Shown here piece by piece: positions 12,843 to 23,734 of a stretch of 64,000 nucleotides of DNA (the first letter of the stretch is position 1; each line of letters begins with the position of its first letter). Source of the stretch: Auanema rhodensis (lineage: Eukaryota > Nematoda > Chromadorea > Rhabditida > Rhabditidae); assembly GCA_964057225.1 (NCBI GenBank), contig OZ059897.1:6696001-6760000 (forward strand), written 5' to 3'. The notes beneath the pieces were generated by a model. The model was given only the letters and a program-made list of their open reading frames with translations, had not been told where the DNA came from and made no database searches. A program made the position numbers and the translations under genes.

Positions 12843-14174
12843 TTCGAACACCGTCATTTGTGATCAATAGATGATCGTACCAAGTACAGATGAGCAAGAA
12901 AAAGTTGAAGAAAACCTTAAAAGGTATGCACGGAGTGGGATTTGAACCCACGCCCTCATACGAGGACCAGAACACCCAACTCTATACACAGAGTAAGAGA
13001 TGATGAACAACTCTTGAGTCTGGCGCCTTAGACCACTCGGCCATCCGTGCTTCGAACACCGTCATTTGTGATCAATAGATGATCGTACCAAGTACAGATG
13101 AGCAAGAAAAAGTTGAAGAAAACCTTAAAAGGTATGCACGGAGTGGGATTTGAACCCACGCCCTCATACGAGGACCAGAACACCCAACTCTATACACAGA
13201 GTAAGAGATGATGAACAACTCTTGAGTCTGGCGCCTTAGACCACTCGGCCATCCGTGCTTCGAACACCGTCATTTGTGATCAATAGATGATCGTACCAAG
13301 TACAGATGAGCAAGAAAAAGTTGAAGAAAACCTTAAAAGGTATGCACGGAGTGGGATTTGAACCCACGCCCTCATACGAGGACCAGAACACCCAACTCTA
13401 TACACAGAGTAAGAGATGATGAACAACTCTTGAGTCTGGCGCCTTAGACCACTCGGCCATCCGTGCTTCGAACACCGTCATTTGTGATCAATAGATGATC
13501 GTACCAAGTACAGATGAGCAAGAAAAAGTTGAATAAAACCTTAAAAGGTATGCACGGAGTGGGATTTGAACCCACGCCCTCATACGAGGACCAGAACACC
13601 CAACTCTATACACAGAGTAAGAGATGATGAACAACTCTTGAGTCTGGCGCCTTAGACCACTCGGCCATCCGTGCTTCGAACACCGTCATTTGTGATCAAT
13701 AGATGATCGTACCAAGTACAGATGAGCAAGAAAAAGTTGAAGAAAACCTTAAAAGGTATGCACGGAGTGGGATTTGAACCCACGCCCTCATACGAGGACC
13801 AGAACACCCAACTCTATACACAGAGTAAGAGATGATGAACAACTCTTGAGTCTGGCGCCTTAGACCACTCGGCCATCCGTGCTTCGAACACCGTCATTTG
13901 TGATCAATAGATGATCGTACCAAGTACAGATGAGCAAGAAAAAGTTGAAGAAAACCTTAAAAGGTATGCACGGAGTGGGATTTGAACCCACGCCCTCATA
14001 CGAGGACCAGAACACCCAACTCTATACACAGAGTAAGAGATGATGAACAACTCTTGAGTCTGGCGCCTTAGACCACTCGGCCATCCGTGCTTCGAACACC
14101 GTCATTTGTGATCAATAGATGATCGTACCAAGTACAGATGAGCAAGAAAAAGTTGAAGAAAACCTTAAAAGGTA

Positions 14175-14298
14175 TGCACGGAGTGGGATTTGAACCCACG
14201 CCCTCATACGAGGACCAGAACACCCAACTCTATACACAGAGTAAGAGATGATGAACAACTCTTGAGTCTGGCGCTTTAGACCACTCGGCCATCCGTGC
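14175..14298 (-). pseudogene. tRNA-Leu(CAA) variant G23A
   Basis: Duplicate of the 11888 copy, variant base at 14275. Confidence 0.6.
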
Positions 14299-15006
14299 TT
14301 CGAACACCGTCATTTGTGATCAATAGATGATCGTACCAAGTACAGATGAGCAAGAAAAAGTTGAAGAAAACCTTAAAAGGTATGCACGGAGTGGGATTTG
14401 AACCCACGCCCTCATACGAGGACCAGAACACCCAACTCTATACACAGAGTAAGAGATGATGAACAACTCTTGAGTCTGGCGCCTTAGACCACTCGGCCAT
14501 CCGTGCTTCGAACACCGTCATTTGTGATCAATAGATGATCGTACCAAGTACAGATGAGCAAGAAAAAGTTGAAGAAAACCTTAAAAGGTATGCACGGAGT
14601 GGGATTTGAACCCACGCCCTCATACGAGGACCAGAACACCCAACTCTTTACACAGAGTAAGAGATGATGAACAACTCTTGAGTCTGGCGCCTTAGACCAC
14701 TCGGCCATCCGTGCTTCGAACACCGTCATTTGTGATCAATAGATGATCGTACCAAGTACAGATGAGCAAGAAAAAGTTGAAGAAAACCTTAAAAGGTATG
14801 CACGGAGTGGGATTTGAACCCACGCCCTCATACGAGGACCAGAACACCCAACTCTATACACAGAGTAAGAGATGATGAACAACTCTTGAGTCTGGCGCCT
14901 TAGACCACTCGGCCATCCGTGCTTCGAACACCGTCATTTGTGATCAATAGATGATCGTACCAAGTACAGATGAGCAAGAAAAAGTTGAAGAAAACCTTAA
15001 AAGGTA

Positions 15007-15129
15007 TGCACGGAGTGGGATTTGAACCCACGCCCTCATACGAGGACCAGAACACCCAACTCTATACACAGAGTAAGAGATGATGAACAACTCTTGAGTC
15101 TGGCCCTTAGACCACTCGGCCATCCGTGC
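15007..15129 (-). pseudogene. tRNA-Leu(CAA) with 1-nt D-arm deletion
   Basis: Same deletion, exactly 2,287 bp right of the 12720 copy. Confidence 0.8.
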
Positions 15130-16461
15130 TTCGAACACCGTCATTTGTGATCAATAGATGATCGTACCAAGTACAGATGAGCAAGAAAAAGTTGAAGAAA
15201 ACCTTAAAAGGTATGCACGGAGTGGGATTTGAACCCACGCCCTCATACGAGGACCAGAACACCCAACTCTATACACAGAGTAAGAGATGATGAACAACTC
15301 TTGAGTCTGGCGCCTTAGACCACTCGGCCATCCGTGCTTCGAACACCGTCATTTGTGATCAATAGATGATCGTACCAAGTACAGATGAGCAAGAAAAAGT
15401 TGAAGAAAACCTTAAAAGGTATGCACGGAGTGGGATTTGAACCCACGCCCTCATACGAGGACCAGAACACCCAACTCTATACACAGAGTAAGAGATGATG
15501 AACAACTCTTGAGTCTGGCGCCTTAGACCACTCGGCCATCCGTGCTTCGAACACCGTCATTTGTGATCAATAGATGATCGTACCAAGTACAGATGAGCAA
15601 GAAAAAGTTGAAGAAAACCTTAAAAGGTATGCACGGAGTGGGATTTGAACCCACGCCCTCATACGAGGACCAGAACACCCAACTCTATACACAGAGTAAG
15701 AGATGATGAACAACTCTTGAGTCTGGCGCCTTAGACCACTCGGCCATCCGTGCTTCGAACACCGTCATTTGTGATCAATAGATGATCGTACCAAGTACAG
15801 ATGAGCAAGAAAAAGTTGAATAAAACCTTAAAAGGTATGCACGGAGTGGGATTTGAACCCACGCCCTCATACGAGGACCAGAACACCCAACTCTATACAC
15901 AGAGTAAGAGATGATGAACAACTCTTGAGTCTGGCGCCTTAGACCACTCGGCCATCCGTGCTTCGAACACCGTCATTTGTGATCAATAGATGATCGTACC
16001 AAGTACAGATGAGCAAGAAAAAGTTGAAGAAAACCTTAAAAGGTATGCACGGAGTGGGATTTGAACCCACGCCCTCATACGAGGACCAGAACACCCAACT
16101 CTATACACAGAGTAAGAGATGATGAACAACTCTTGAGTCTGGCGCCTTAGACCACTCGGCCATCCGTGCTTCGAACACCGTCATTTGTGATCAATAGATG
16201 ATCGTACCAAGTACAGATGAGCAAGAAAAAGTTGAAGAAAACCTTAAAAGGTATGCACGGAGTGGGATTTGAACCCACGCCCTCATACGAGGACCAGAAC
16301 ACCCAACTCTATACACAGAGTAAGAGATGATGAACAACTCTTGAGTCTGGCGCCTTAGACCACTCGGCCATCCGTGCTTCGAACACCGTCATTTGTGATC
16401 AATAGATGATCGTACCAAGTACAGATGAGCAAGAAAAAGTTGAAGAAAACCTTAAAAGGTA

Positions 16462-16585
16462 TGCACGGAGTGGGATTTGAACCCACGCCCTCATACGAGG
16501 ACCAGAACACCCAACTCTATACACAGAGTAAGAGATGATGAACAACTCTTGAGTCTGGCGCCTTAGACCACTCGGCCATCCGTGC
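16462..16585 (-). tRNA. tRNA-Leu(CAA), last canonical copy of the array
   Basis: Full-length unit with a normal D arm. The three copies to its right all carry the D-arm deletion, so this is the rightmost copy with an intact tRNA body. Confidence 0.94.
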
Positions 16586-16669
16586 TTCGAACACCGTCAT
16601 TTGTGATCAATAGATGATCGTACCAAGTACAGATGAGCAAGAAAAAGTTGAAGAAAACCTTAAAAGGTA

Positions 16670-16792
16670 TGCACGGAGTGGGATTTGAACCCACGCCCTC
16701 ATACGAGGACCAGAACACCCAACTCTATACACAGAGTAAGAGATGATGAACAACTCTTGAGTCTGGCCCTTAGACCACTCGGCCATCCGTGC
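16670..16792 (-). pseudogene. tRNA-Leu(CAA) with 1-nt D-arm deletion
   Basis: First of three consecutive deletion copies spaced 207 bp apart at the right end of the array. Confidence 0.8.
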
Positions 16793-16876
16793 TTCGAACA
16801 CCGTCATTTGTGATCAATAGATGATCGTACCAAGTACAGATGAGCAAGAAAAAGTTGAAGAAAACCTTAAAAGGTA

Positions 16877-16999
16877 TGCACGGAGTGGGATTTGAACCCA
16901 CGCCCTCATACGAGGACCAGAACACCCAACTCTATACACAGAGTAAGAGATGATGAACAACTCTTGAGTCTGGCCCTTAGACCACTCGGCCATCCGTGC
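16877..16999 (-). pseudogene. tRNA-Leu(CAA) with 1-nt D-arm deletion
   Basis: Second of the three consecutive deletion copies. Confidence 0.8.
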
Positions 17000-17083
17000 T
17001 TCGAACACCGTCATTTGTGATCAATAGATGATCGTACCAAGTACAGATGAGCAAGAAAAAGTTGAAGAAAACCTTAAAAGGTA

Positions 17084-17206
17084 TGCACGGAGTGGGATTT
17101 GAACCCACGCCCTCATACGAGGACCAGAACACCCAACTCTATACACAGAGTAAGAGATGATGAACAACTCTTGAGTCTGGCCCTTAGACCACTCGGCCAT
17201 CCGTGC
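17084..17206 (-). pseudogene. tRNA-Leu(CAA) with 1-nt D-arm deletion, last array copy
   Basis: Third consecutive deletion copy and the last gene before unique DNA. Confidence 0.8.
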
Positions 17207-17297
17207 TTCGAACACCGTCATTTGTGATCAATAGATGATCGTACCAAGTACAGATGAGCAAGAAAAAGTTGAATAAAACCTTAAAAGGTATGCACGG

Positions 17298-19494
17298 TAT
17301 TATACTCGTAAAGGGACGCGAAAATCCAATTTTTTTCCAAATAACTAATCGCTTATAGCATCTTATCTATCGTTAAAATCTAGGAAGTTTCTTGTATATG
17401 TTTTCATTCTTCAAATAGTTTGTAACGTGCTCGCAAGATGTATCAAAATTCTTTTCATGATTTTTGCTCGTATTCGGTGAATAGTAGACAGTTATTCAAA
17501 AAAGTTTTAATTTATTTGTTCTTTTTTTGTCGTTTTGTTTTTCAATATTTACACTAAAATGTTTCAAACTTTTATGAATAAATAAGTTTGAAACATTTTT
17601 GAATTTGAATTGAACTGCTCAGAAGATAATGATGTGTTGATTTTTCTTATTTTTTTCACCTGAATTCCTGTACATGTTCATTTTGAATTAAGAAAAATTT
17701 TGAATTAAAAAATGCTTCTTATTTTTGTTATAAAAATCACAAAATTTATGAAGATTGTCAAAGAATTGTTGCATTTCGTAATTTAGCATCTCTCGCTCAA
17801 CCAACCAGTTCATCTGAAGAAGTGACCATGTAGGCAAAGCAAAGGCCGTTTCATCCATCCGATGCTGCTGTTCATTTCTCACTTCTGCCTCACTGTATAG
17901 GCTTAGGCATATGTAGTATGTCCTAGAAATTCTTTTTTCTTTCTTTCACTCCATTTTCTATTCATATTCATTATTTCATTTATTTGTTTCATTATTCATC
18001 GCTTGAGCTACTTTAGATGTCCCTTGTTCTAAATCATCTCTCATCATAACGATTAGCTTTTTTTGGCTTTTAGACCATCAACTTCAATCAGCTTTTGTTA
18101 AATTTCTATCATCATACAATGATTGTCTTTTCACTTAAATAGTCTGCATCTACTTTCTTTCATTGTTTTTGCTTCGCCTGTTTTTCTAAACCCTCAATCG
18201 GAAATCGTCAAGTAGTTTGCAATAATGGTTCTGAAGAAGCTAGATATTATTTTTTGAACTTGATAATTCATGCAAAAAAACGTCTTAATTGTTAAATTTT
18301 ATTTGAAATAACGACTTGAATTTATACATGTTGAAGAATTTTTAATTTTCTCTTTTTTTGTCATGCTAATCGTCACCTATCTAATCTAACCTACTTCTCT
18401 TTCACGGCTTCAGCTCATCTCCTTCAACGTCTTCGTACATCTTTTGTTGTTTAGCAATTTTTTTCCTCACATAGTTCATCATCTACCCGTTTTATGTTCA
18501 TTTTCTCCCAATTTCCTCACAAAATGCTCTCTGACCTCGTTTTTCCCTTCGTAGCGATTCTTAAACCTGTCAGAGAACAACTGATTCCGTTCTACTCGTT
18601 GTCCTCTTCGATTTGATTTTTAAAACCAACTTTCTCAAGAAAAAAGTGTGTTATATCCAACCTAAAAAACTTTTTCGTATCTTTGTTTGGAATATCCGAG
18701 AGCTTAAACGTTATGTATCAGCAGTTCGTTACCATGATGAGATCTTCGTCTTTATATTCATAACCATAACCTTTCATGTTTCTAGGTTTCTCTTTTTCTG
18801 ATCATTTGAATGAAATAAATGAATTTCGATTTCTTACAAAAACCACTCTTTAATCTAAATTGTCAAAGTAAATAATCCCAAGACCTATTCGGTGGGGGCA
18901 TTCTCGAACAAGTTATAATCAAGAAATTATAAACTAAAGCTTTCATGAACTGTGTGGGGGGTAATGGATTAAGAAACAACTTTCTGATCACATTTAGCGA
19001 TTTTTACATCTTATACCGATACTATCAATTGCTTTGTCTTCCAGCTGACATACCATTTTCGCATTTTCTTGTTCCATTAGCTCATCCAGTTAGGCTGAAT
19101 CAGTTATATATCTTGTCTTATCTGCACTTCCACATAGCCTTGATCTTTCATTTAAAATACATTAAAAATGATTTTGAAAAAAAAAAAGAATTAAGAAATC
19201 CATTCAGTCAATAGATTTGAAATAGGCTTATATTTTTTGACAACCAATCGCCTTTTGATACAATATGCAACAGGCCCTTCGTACCTAATTGGACTTATGT
19301 CACATTGTGACGGCATTATAGCCATCATCACCCCACAGACCTCAATTTAGTTTACGAATTGTTCTAAGTATTTGGATCGTTTAGTTTCTATTAAATCCTC
19401 TCCTTACCACTTGTCAGATTCTGCTTCTTACCTACTAATAACGTCTATGTTTCAGATATTTTTCTAAGTAACTCGCAATAATAATAAAAATAAA
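17298..19494. other. Non-coding junction region right of the array
   Basis: AT-rich, with pyrimidine-rich tracts on the plus strand. I see only short open frames with no recognisable domain or convincing splice structure. It contains one long perfect hairpin (separate entry). Confidence 0.6.
17556..17599. repeat. Perfect 16-bp inverted repeat (hairpin)
   Basis: Arms 17556-17571 (aaaatgtttcaaactt) and 17584-17599 are exact reverse complements around a 12-nt loop. It lies 260 bp right of the array end. Confidence 0.8.
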
Positions 19495-22123
19495 ATGCGG
19501 GACTTTGTCCCTTTCCTGGTTTTATCAACAGTTCAGTTAGTTTATACTCATATAGCTCTAACGTTTCCTGAAGTTCGATATCCTCCTTTGGATTTTCTTG
19601 ATACATCACGCACAATGGGGCCATGTGGTGTGCCAAAACCGAGAGACCGTAAGTGTAGACCAGTTTTCAATTCTAAATATCTTCTATTAGCCCATTATAC
19701 AAATTTAATTGTCGGCACAACATATAATTTCACTTGGAGAATGCAATATCCTCATCAAGTTTGTATTTAAGATTTACTTCCTATAGTAATGTGAGTTGTA
19801 GGGTGGTTATCGGTTACTTCTTCTTGATCCAACAGGTGAAATAGTTGAAAGTTTATCACCTATGAATGGTATTGAATTCACTGGAACGGAAGATGCAACG
19901 TAATACAAAACAAAATTTTCTAGTTTATTTGCTAAATTCTTTGTTCTAGTATTCAATCAGAAAGCATAAAGTTTTCTCGAGCTTGCCTTGAATGTACAGT
20001 GATTCTTGAACGTCAAGCTCTAGAATGGGGAAAGTCGTATCGCTTCCGAAGCTGTGCTGATGTCAATATACTTCAAGCAGCACCAGGTAATTCATTTCTC
20101 TTAAAACAACTTCTCTACAACAAGACTGAATTGGTCTTCTTCAGCTGAATCCGTTTGTAACGATCGAGGAACAATGGAGAATGGACAATGTCTATGTGAA
20201 AATGGTTATACGGGAGATATATGCCAATATCTAGGTAACAACAAGTGAAAATATCTAGAAAAAAAGAAAGGAAACCAGCGAAATGAACCGATTAACTCAA
20301 TTTTGACATTGAAAATGAAAGCCCACGTGTTTTTTACGTGAAATAACGTTTTGCAGCTCATTGTGAAAGGGATTCTGACTGTATGAACGGAGGAAAATGC
20401 GTGTCAGAATCAAATTCATTAATTTCCAAAACATGCTACTGTTCATATGGATATTTCGGAAAAAATTGTGACCAGAGTAAGTTGAAGACTGAAATTCTTC
20501 CATAACAAGTTTGAAAAAAAACTTTTCATTGTTAATTCCAGATTTCAATCGTCCGAATGATGCATGCTTTGCTTATGCAAATAGGGATGAAAAATCGTTT
20601 GACAAATATGAAATGTTCAATGAAAATTGCTACAACAAAGAATCTTTTAACGAAAAAGATTATATTTATTTTAGAAAAGTGAAAGTATGAAGTTTAATTT
20701 TATATTAACTTATTCTAAATTTGTTTTTAATTTTATTAGACTGATATCGAAATTATTCTGGATTTTGAATCAACATCATGGCTATCACTCGGCTGGAGAC
20801 CTGAAGGATTAGATACATCATGTCGATTATTTCCTGATTTAGAAGGTATTCTCTTTTTTCTTGTAGATAATATCGTTCCATGAAAACATTATTTCATAGA
20901 AATTTTAATCTTAATCTACCGTTTTATGAGCCTTTCTTTTTATTTTTCACCAAAAGAGGAAGAAAATCCAATTGTATCCCAAATAAAAACACAAAACTTC
21001 ATTAAATTTGATTTATATTTTTCTAACTTTTTAAGGGGTTCGTTCTAAACGTTCTCAATTTGATGCTCCACCCACTGTTTTCAACAATGTAAGAAGATAT
21101 AATCTTAATTATAATTTAGAAATCAATATTTTGTTCAGGATGAAGTTCCACCCATAGTAAATAGAGAAGATGATCTACCTCCAATTAGAGTTGCTCAAGA
21201 AGGTCCACGACCTAGAATGCCAGAGAACAATGGATTACGTATGTTTCGATATTTCAGAACTATCATCTCTTCAAATCATTATAGTGAAAAGTGCATTAGA
21301 TGCTCCATTGCACGCTATGGACTGCATTGATATCGTAGTCGGAGCAGTACGTGATGGTAGACTTCGTATCAATGATATGTATTCAAGAGACAGATCAACA
21401 CCTATTGACGATTTTTGGTAAAGGATTGGCTTGTGGGGTTTTAAATTATATTTTTCGTTTTCAGGTATGAGGGAGAGATATCCTTCCTCGCTGCATATGG
21501 TATTGAAGTCGATGGTCGAACGGTTGTTATGTTCCGTAGGTGGATGCAAGGTTTCTCTTCCTATGAATCATCCTCATATCTATAGATTGAAATTATAGAG
21601 ATTGAACCAACTGATCATCCATTGGGACCGGGAAAACAATTCGTTATTTGGGCTAAAGGTCAGATGCAAGGCTCCTATAGCCATGGAGCTTCTTCTGGGC
21701 TTGATGGAAAACATAGCAATCAAGAATTTTATGTTGACGATGTTTTAAAATATCATGGAAGTATGGTTTATTGCTTCAATTTATTTTGAATTAAATAGCT
21801 GCAGATCGCAATCGCGGAGTATATCCCCTGGATTTCACAGTTCCACCGGCTAAGTATCCAAAACCAGATGATGTAGCATTTGGAGTGCATACTGCCCAAG
21901 GTTGAATTTCAGCTTTTTTTGAGAAAAACAACAGAAAGAATACGATTCAGGGCACCCAAAACAAAGACCATTAGAAATGTCTTCAACTAGAACACAAGAA
22001 GCAACAACAGAAACACCTGCATCAGTCAAGCCAAAGATAGCCGACACTAATGAGCCTGACGGAGCATCACTTTTTTCATTTACGATACTCACATTATGCA
22101 TATCATTCTATTTATACGTATAA
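19495..22123 (+). CDS. Secreted/anchored protein with LPMO-like N-terminal domain, two EGF repeats and DOMON
   Basis: About 14 exons encode roughly 590 residues. A signal peptide (MRDFVPFLVLSTVQLVYT) precedes a mature end that would begin HIALTFPEVR, followed by GPCGVP near residue 46 and SCADVNI near 158. Two EGF-like modules follow (about 171-200 and 201-238), with motifs CLCENGYTGDIC and CYCSYGYFGKNC. The DOMON region shows WLSLGWRPEGLD, DIVVGAVRDGR, RSTP and VVMFRRWMQ (about 290-470). The C-terminus is Thr/Pro-rich and then hydrophobic, ending FYLYV, as in a GPI signal or membrane anchor. DOMON domains bind haem or sugar in known proteins. The LPMO-like reading of the N-terminal domain rests on pattern only: His1, PCG and CADV. 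The 3' end is 52 bp from the convergent neighbour. Nematode homologues probably exist, but I cannot name the ortholog. Confidence 0.75.
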
Positions 22124-22148
22124 ATAAATAATTTATTTGTTAAATAAA
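22123..22148. terminator. Overlapping poly(A) signals of two convergent genes
   Basis: AATAAA on the plus strand overlaps the DOMON-gene stop (22123-22128), with another at 22143. TTTATT at 22132-22137 is AATAAA on the minus strand. The two stop codons are only 52 bp apart, so both 3' UTRs must be very short or overlap. Confidence 0.55.
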
Positions 22149-22175
22149 AATTATCTCAATAGTTTCATTTGATTA

Positions 22176-23174
22176 TTACTTTGATTTAGAAAAGTCAACA
22201 CATTTGTAAGTACATGTACAATCACATCCACATCTGCCACTCCTCTTCTTATGAATTACACGTACAGGTTCTACTCCATTTGCACATTGTTCAATTCCAC
22301 ATTGACAATCACATTCTTCACAGTCTGCTAAAATAGAATTTTATGAAGATGACGAAGAAGATAATCCATACTATCAATAGCTATCAATGGAAATGCAACA
22401 GATTCAAAGGGACAGATTTCCGTCTTCCACAGCAAATCAACCAGTGTACGATTCTGATCATATTGATGCCAACATTGAACTCCACGATATAACTAAAGTA
22501 TTTAGATGAAAAGTATCAAGTATGAAAGACATCATTCTTACTAAATCTGATACAATTGAATGTGAAAAATCCTCTTTCGCATTGTTCAATTGGTCATGAA
22601 TACATCCTGTTGCATCTATGGTAACTGATGGCGCCGTGCAACAAATTGGATCCAGACTATAGTATCATAGAGTGTACGGTATTTTTGGTTCTGTTTTATT
22701 ATCTTACACAAGAGCTTGAGTTACATTTTCTAAGAGAAAAGCGTGGAAACCACCGAGAAAAGTATCACCAGTACAGCCTGAGATTCAAAAAAAGTCATGA
22801 AAAAACATTGGAAGTCGTACAAACCTTCAAGTAATCCTGTACATTTGGGTATGTTCTGTTGATGTGAACAAGTTGTTTCTTCTGGTAAAGCTATTTGCTC
22901 ACACTCAATTGTTAAAGATCCTAATACACTATAATGCGTTTTAGCTCGACGAATACCAGAAACTCTAAAACCTTTATGACACTCCAGAGCCTGCAATTAT
23001 ATGGAAAATCAAACAAAGTTTTTCGAATAAAGTTTATGAAACTTTTTTTTCAGTTTCTTGATTATCAACTTAATGAATTATTATTCGAAAACTTACATAA
23101 TCAACGTCGGCTAAAACTACTTCTGATAATGATAGAATAAGTAAGAGAGATAAAAGACGAAACCGATGAAGCAT
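22176..23174 (-). CDS. Secreted cysteine-rich protein, unrecognised
   Basis: The first exon starts with a clear signal peptide (MLHRFRLLSLLLILSLSEVV, then LADVDY) and ends at a GTAAGT donor. Later exons encode ALECHKGFRVSGIRR, an internal part with DPICCTAP, then QCWHQYDQNRTL. The C-terminal end is dense in cysteine: CEECDCQCG and RCGCDCTCTYKC before the stop. Total length is about 210 residues. The junction between the second exon and the part starting near 22670 does not keep frame with the sites I chose, so an exon or splice site there is uncertain. The Cys spacing suggests a disulfide-rich extracellular protein. I do not recognise the family. Confidence 0.6.
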
Positions 23175-23734
23175 GATCTAGACTGCGAACATGTAGGCTT
23201 GCAAGGCCAGACGAAGGTGAAAACGAGACCAACAGGCTATTGGAAAACGAATGAAACGGGCTGTATTGTTCATTTTAGGATCAGATGAAATTAAAGGAAG
23301 AAAGACTGTGATTACCACAGAGGATAGAGAAAGCAAATTCAATGCAGTCAAGATAACGAGAGGGATAGATTGACAGAAGACAGTATAGAGATAGAGATAG
23401 AAGAAATATATCAGAGAATCAGTGTCGAACGATGAAGAACCGTTAGTCTATTGATATGACTCAGAATAGATTGGATTCAATTGTTGGACGCGTGATAGTT
23501 ACGCGACAATCCAGTAGGAGAGGACAAGTCTTTCGGCTTGGTCATCCTTTTGTATACACAACGTTGCCGACCGTAACAACTTTATGAGACAAGAGAAACA
23601 TTTTTGGAACAAGCTTAAGAATATATTCATTGATGACTCACTATATTTAAATTGAATAAAAGATAAAAATGGTTCATTAGTGCTTATTACACAATCAAAC
23701 TTTATGTATCAGGTCTTCTGGCTATTGAAGAGCG
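23175..23734. other. Intergenic, nothing recognised
   Basis: Upstream region of the Cys-rich gene and 3' side of the homeobox gene. Purine-rich on the plus strand around 23270-23430. No ORF or RNA gene was found. Confidence 0.5.

Larger units (their letters stand above)
11988..15827. repeat. Higher-order repeat, two copies with 11-unit (2,287 bp) period
   Basis: Four independent marks recur at exactly 2,287 bp: 11988/14275 (G23A), 12361/14648 (intron a to t), 12814/15101 (start of the D-arm deletion motif) and 13531/15818 (gaataaaacc spacer). The period equals eleven units, one of them 207 bp. Confidence 0.9.
1..17297 (-). repeat. Tandem array of 208-bp units, each carrying a tRNA-Leu(CAA) gene
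   Basis: The same 208-bp unit repeats head-to-tail from the window edge to 17297, where it stops 7 nt into a further unit and unique AT-rich DNA begins. Each unit is a 124-bp minus-strand tRNA gene plus an 84-bp spacer. Gene bodies lie at 201+208n to 324+208n (n=0-20); 4816+208m to 4939+208m (m=0-37); 12720-12842; 12927+208k to 13050+208k (k=0-9); 15007-15129; 15214+208j to 15337+208j (j=0-6); then 16670-16792, 16877-16999 and 17084-17206. With the copy at 1-116 that is 82 genes plus one truncated by the gap. Units differ at only a few positions, so they are recently amplified or homogenised. Base composition is visibly richer in G+C than the flanking DNA. Confidence 0.97.

Noticed and set aside
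12197-17221. Repeated small open frames of 66 and 81 codons (MTVFEARMAEWSK...)
   Set aside because: They are translations of the tRNA gene and its spacer on the tRNA strand. They arise only where a deletion or intron variant removes a stop, and such peptides are known database artefacts of tRNA-Leu.
1-17297. CRISPR-like array
   Set aside because: Both parts of the unit are constant, there are no variable spacers, and the unit folds as a tRNA in a eukaryotic genome.
17688-17882. 64-codon minus-strand open frame right of the array
   Set aside because: No domain or splice context, and the codon content follows the AT-rich background.
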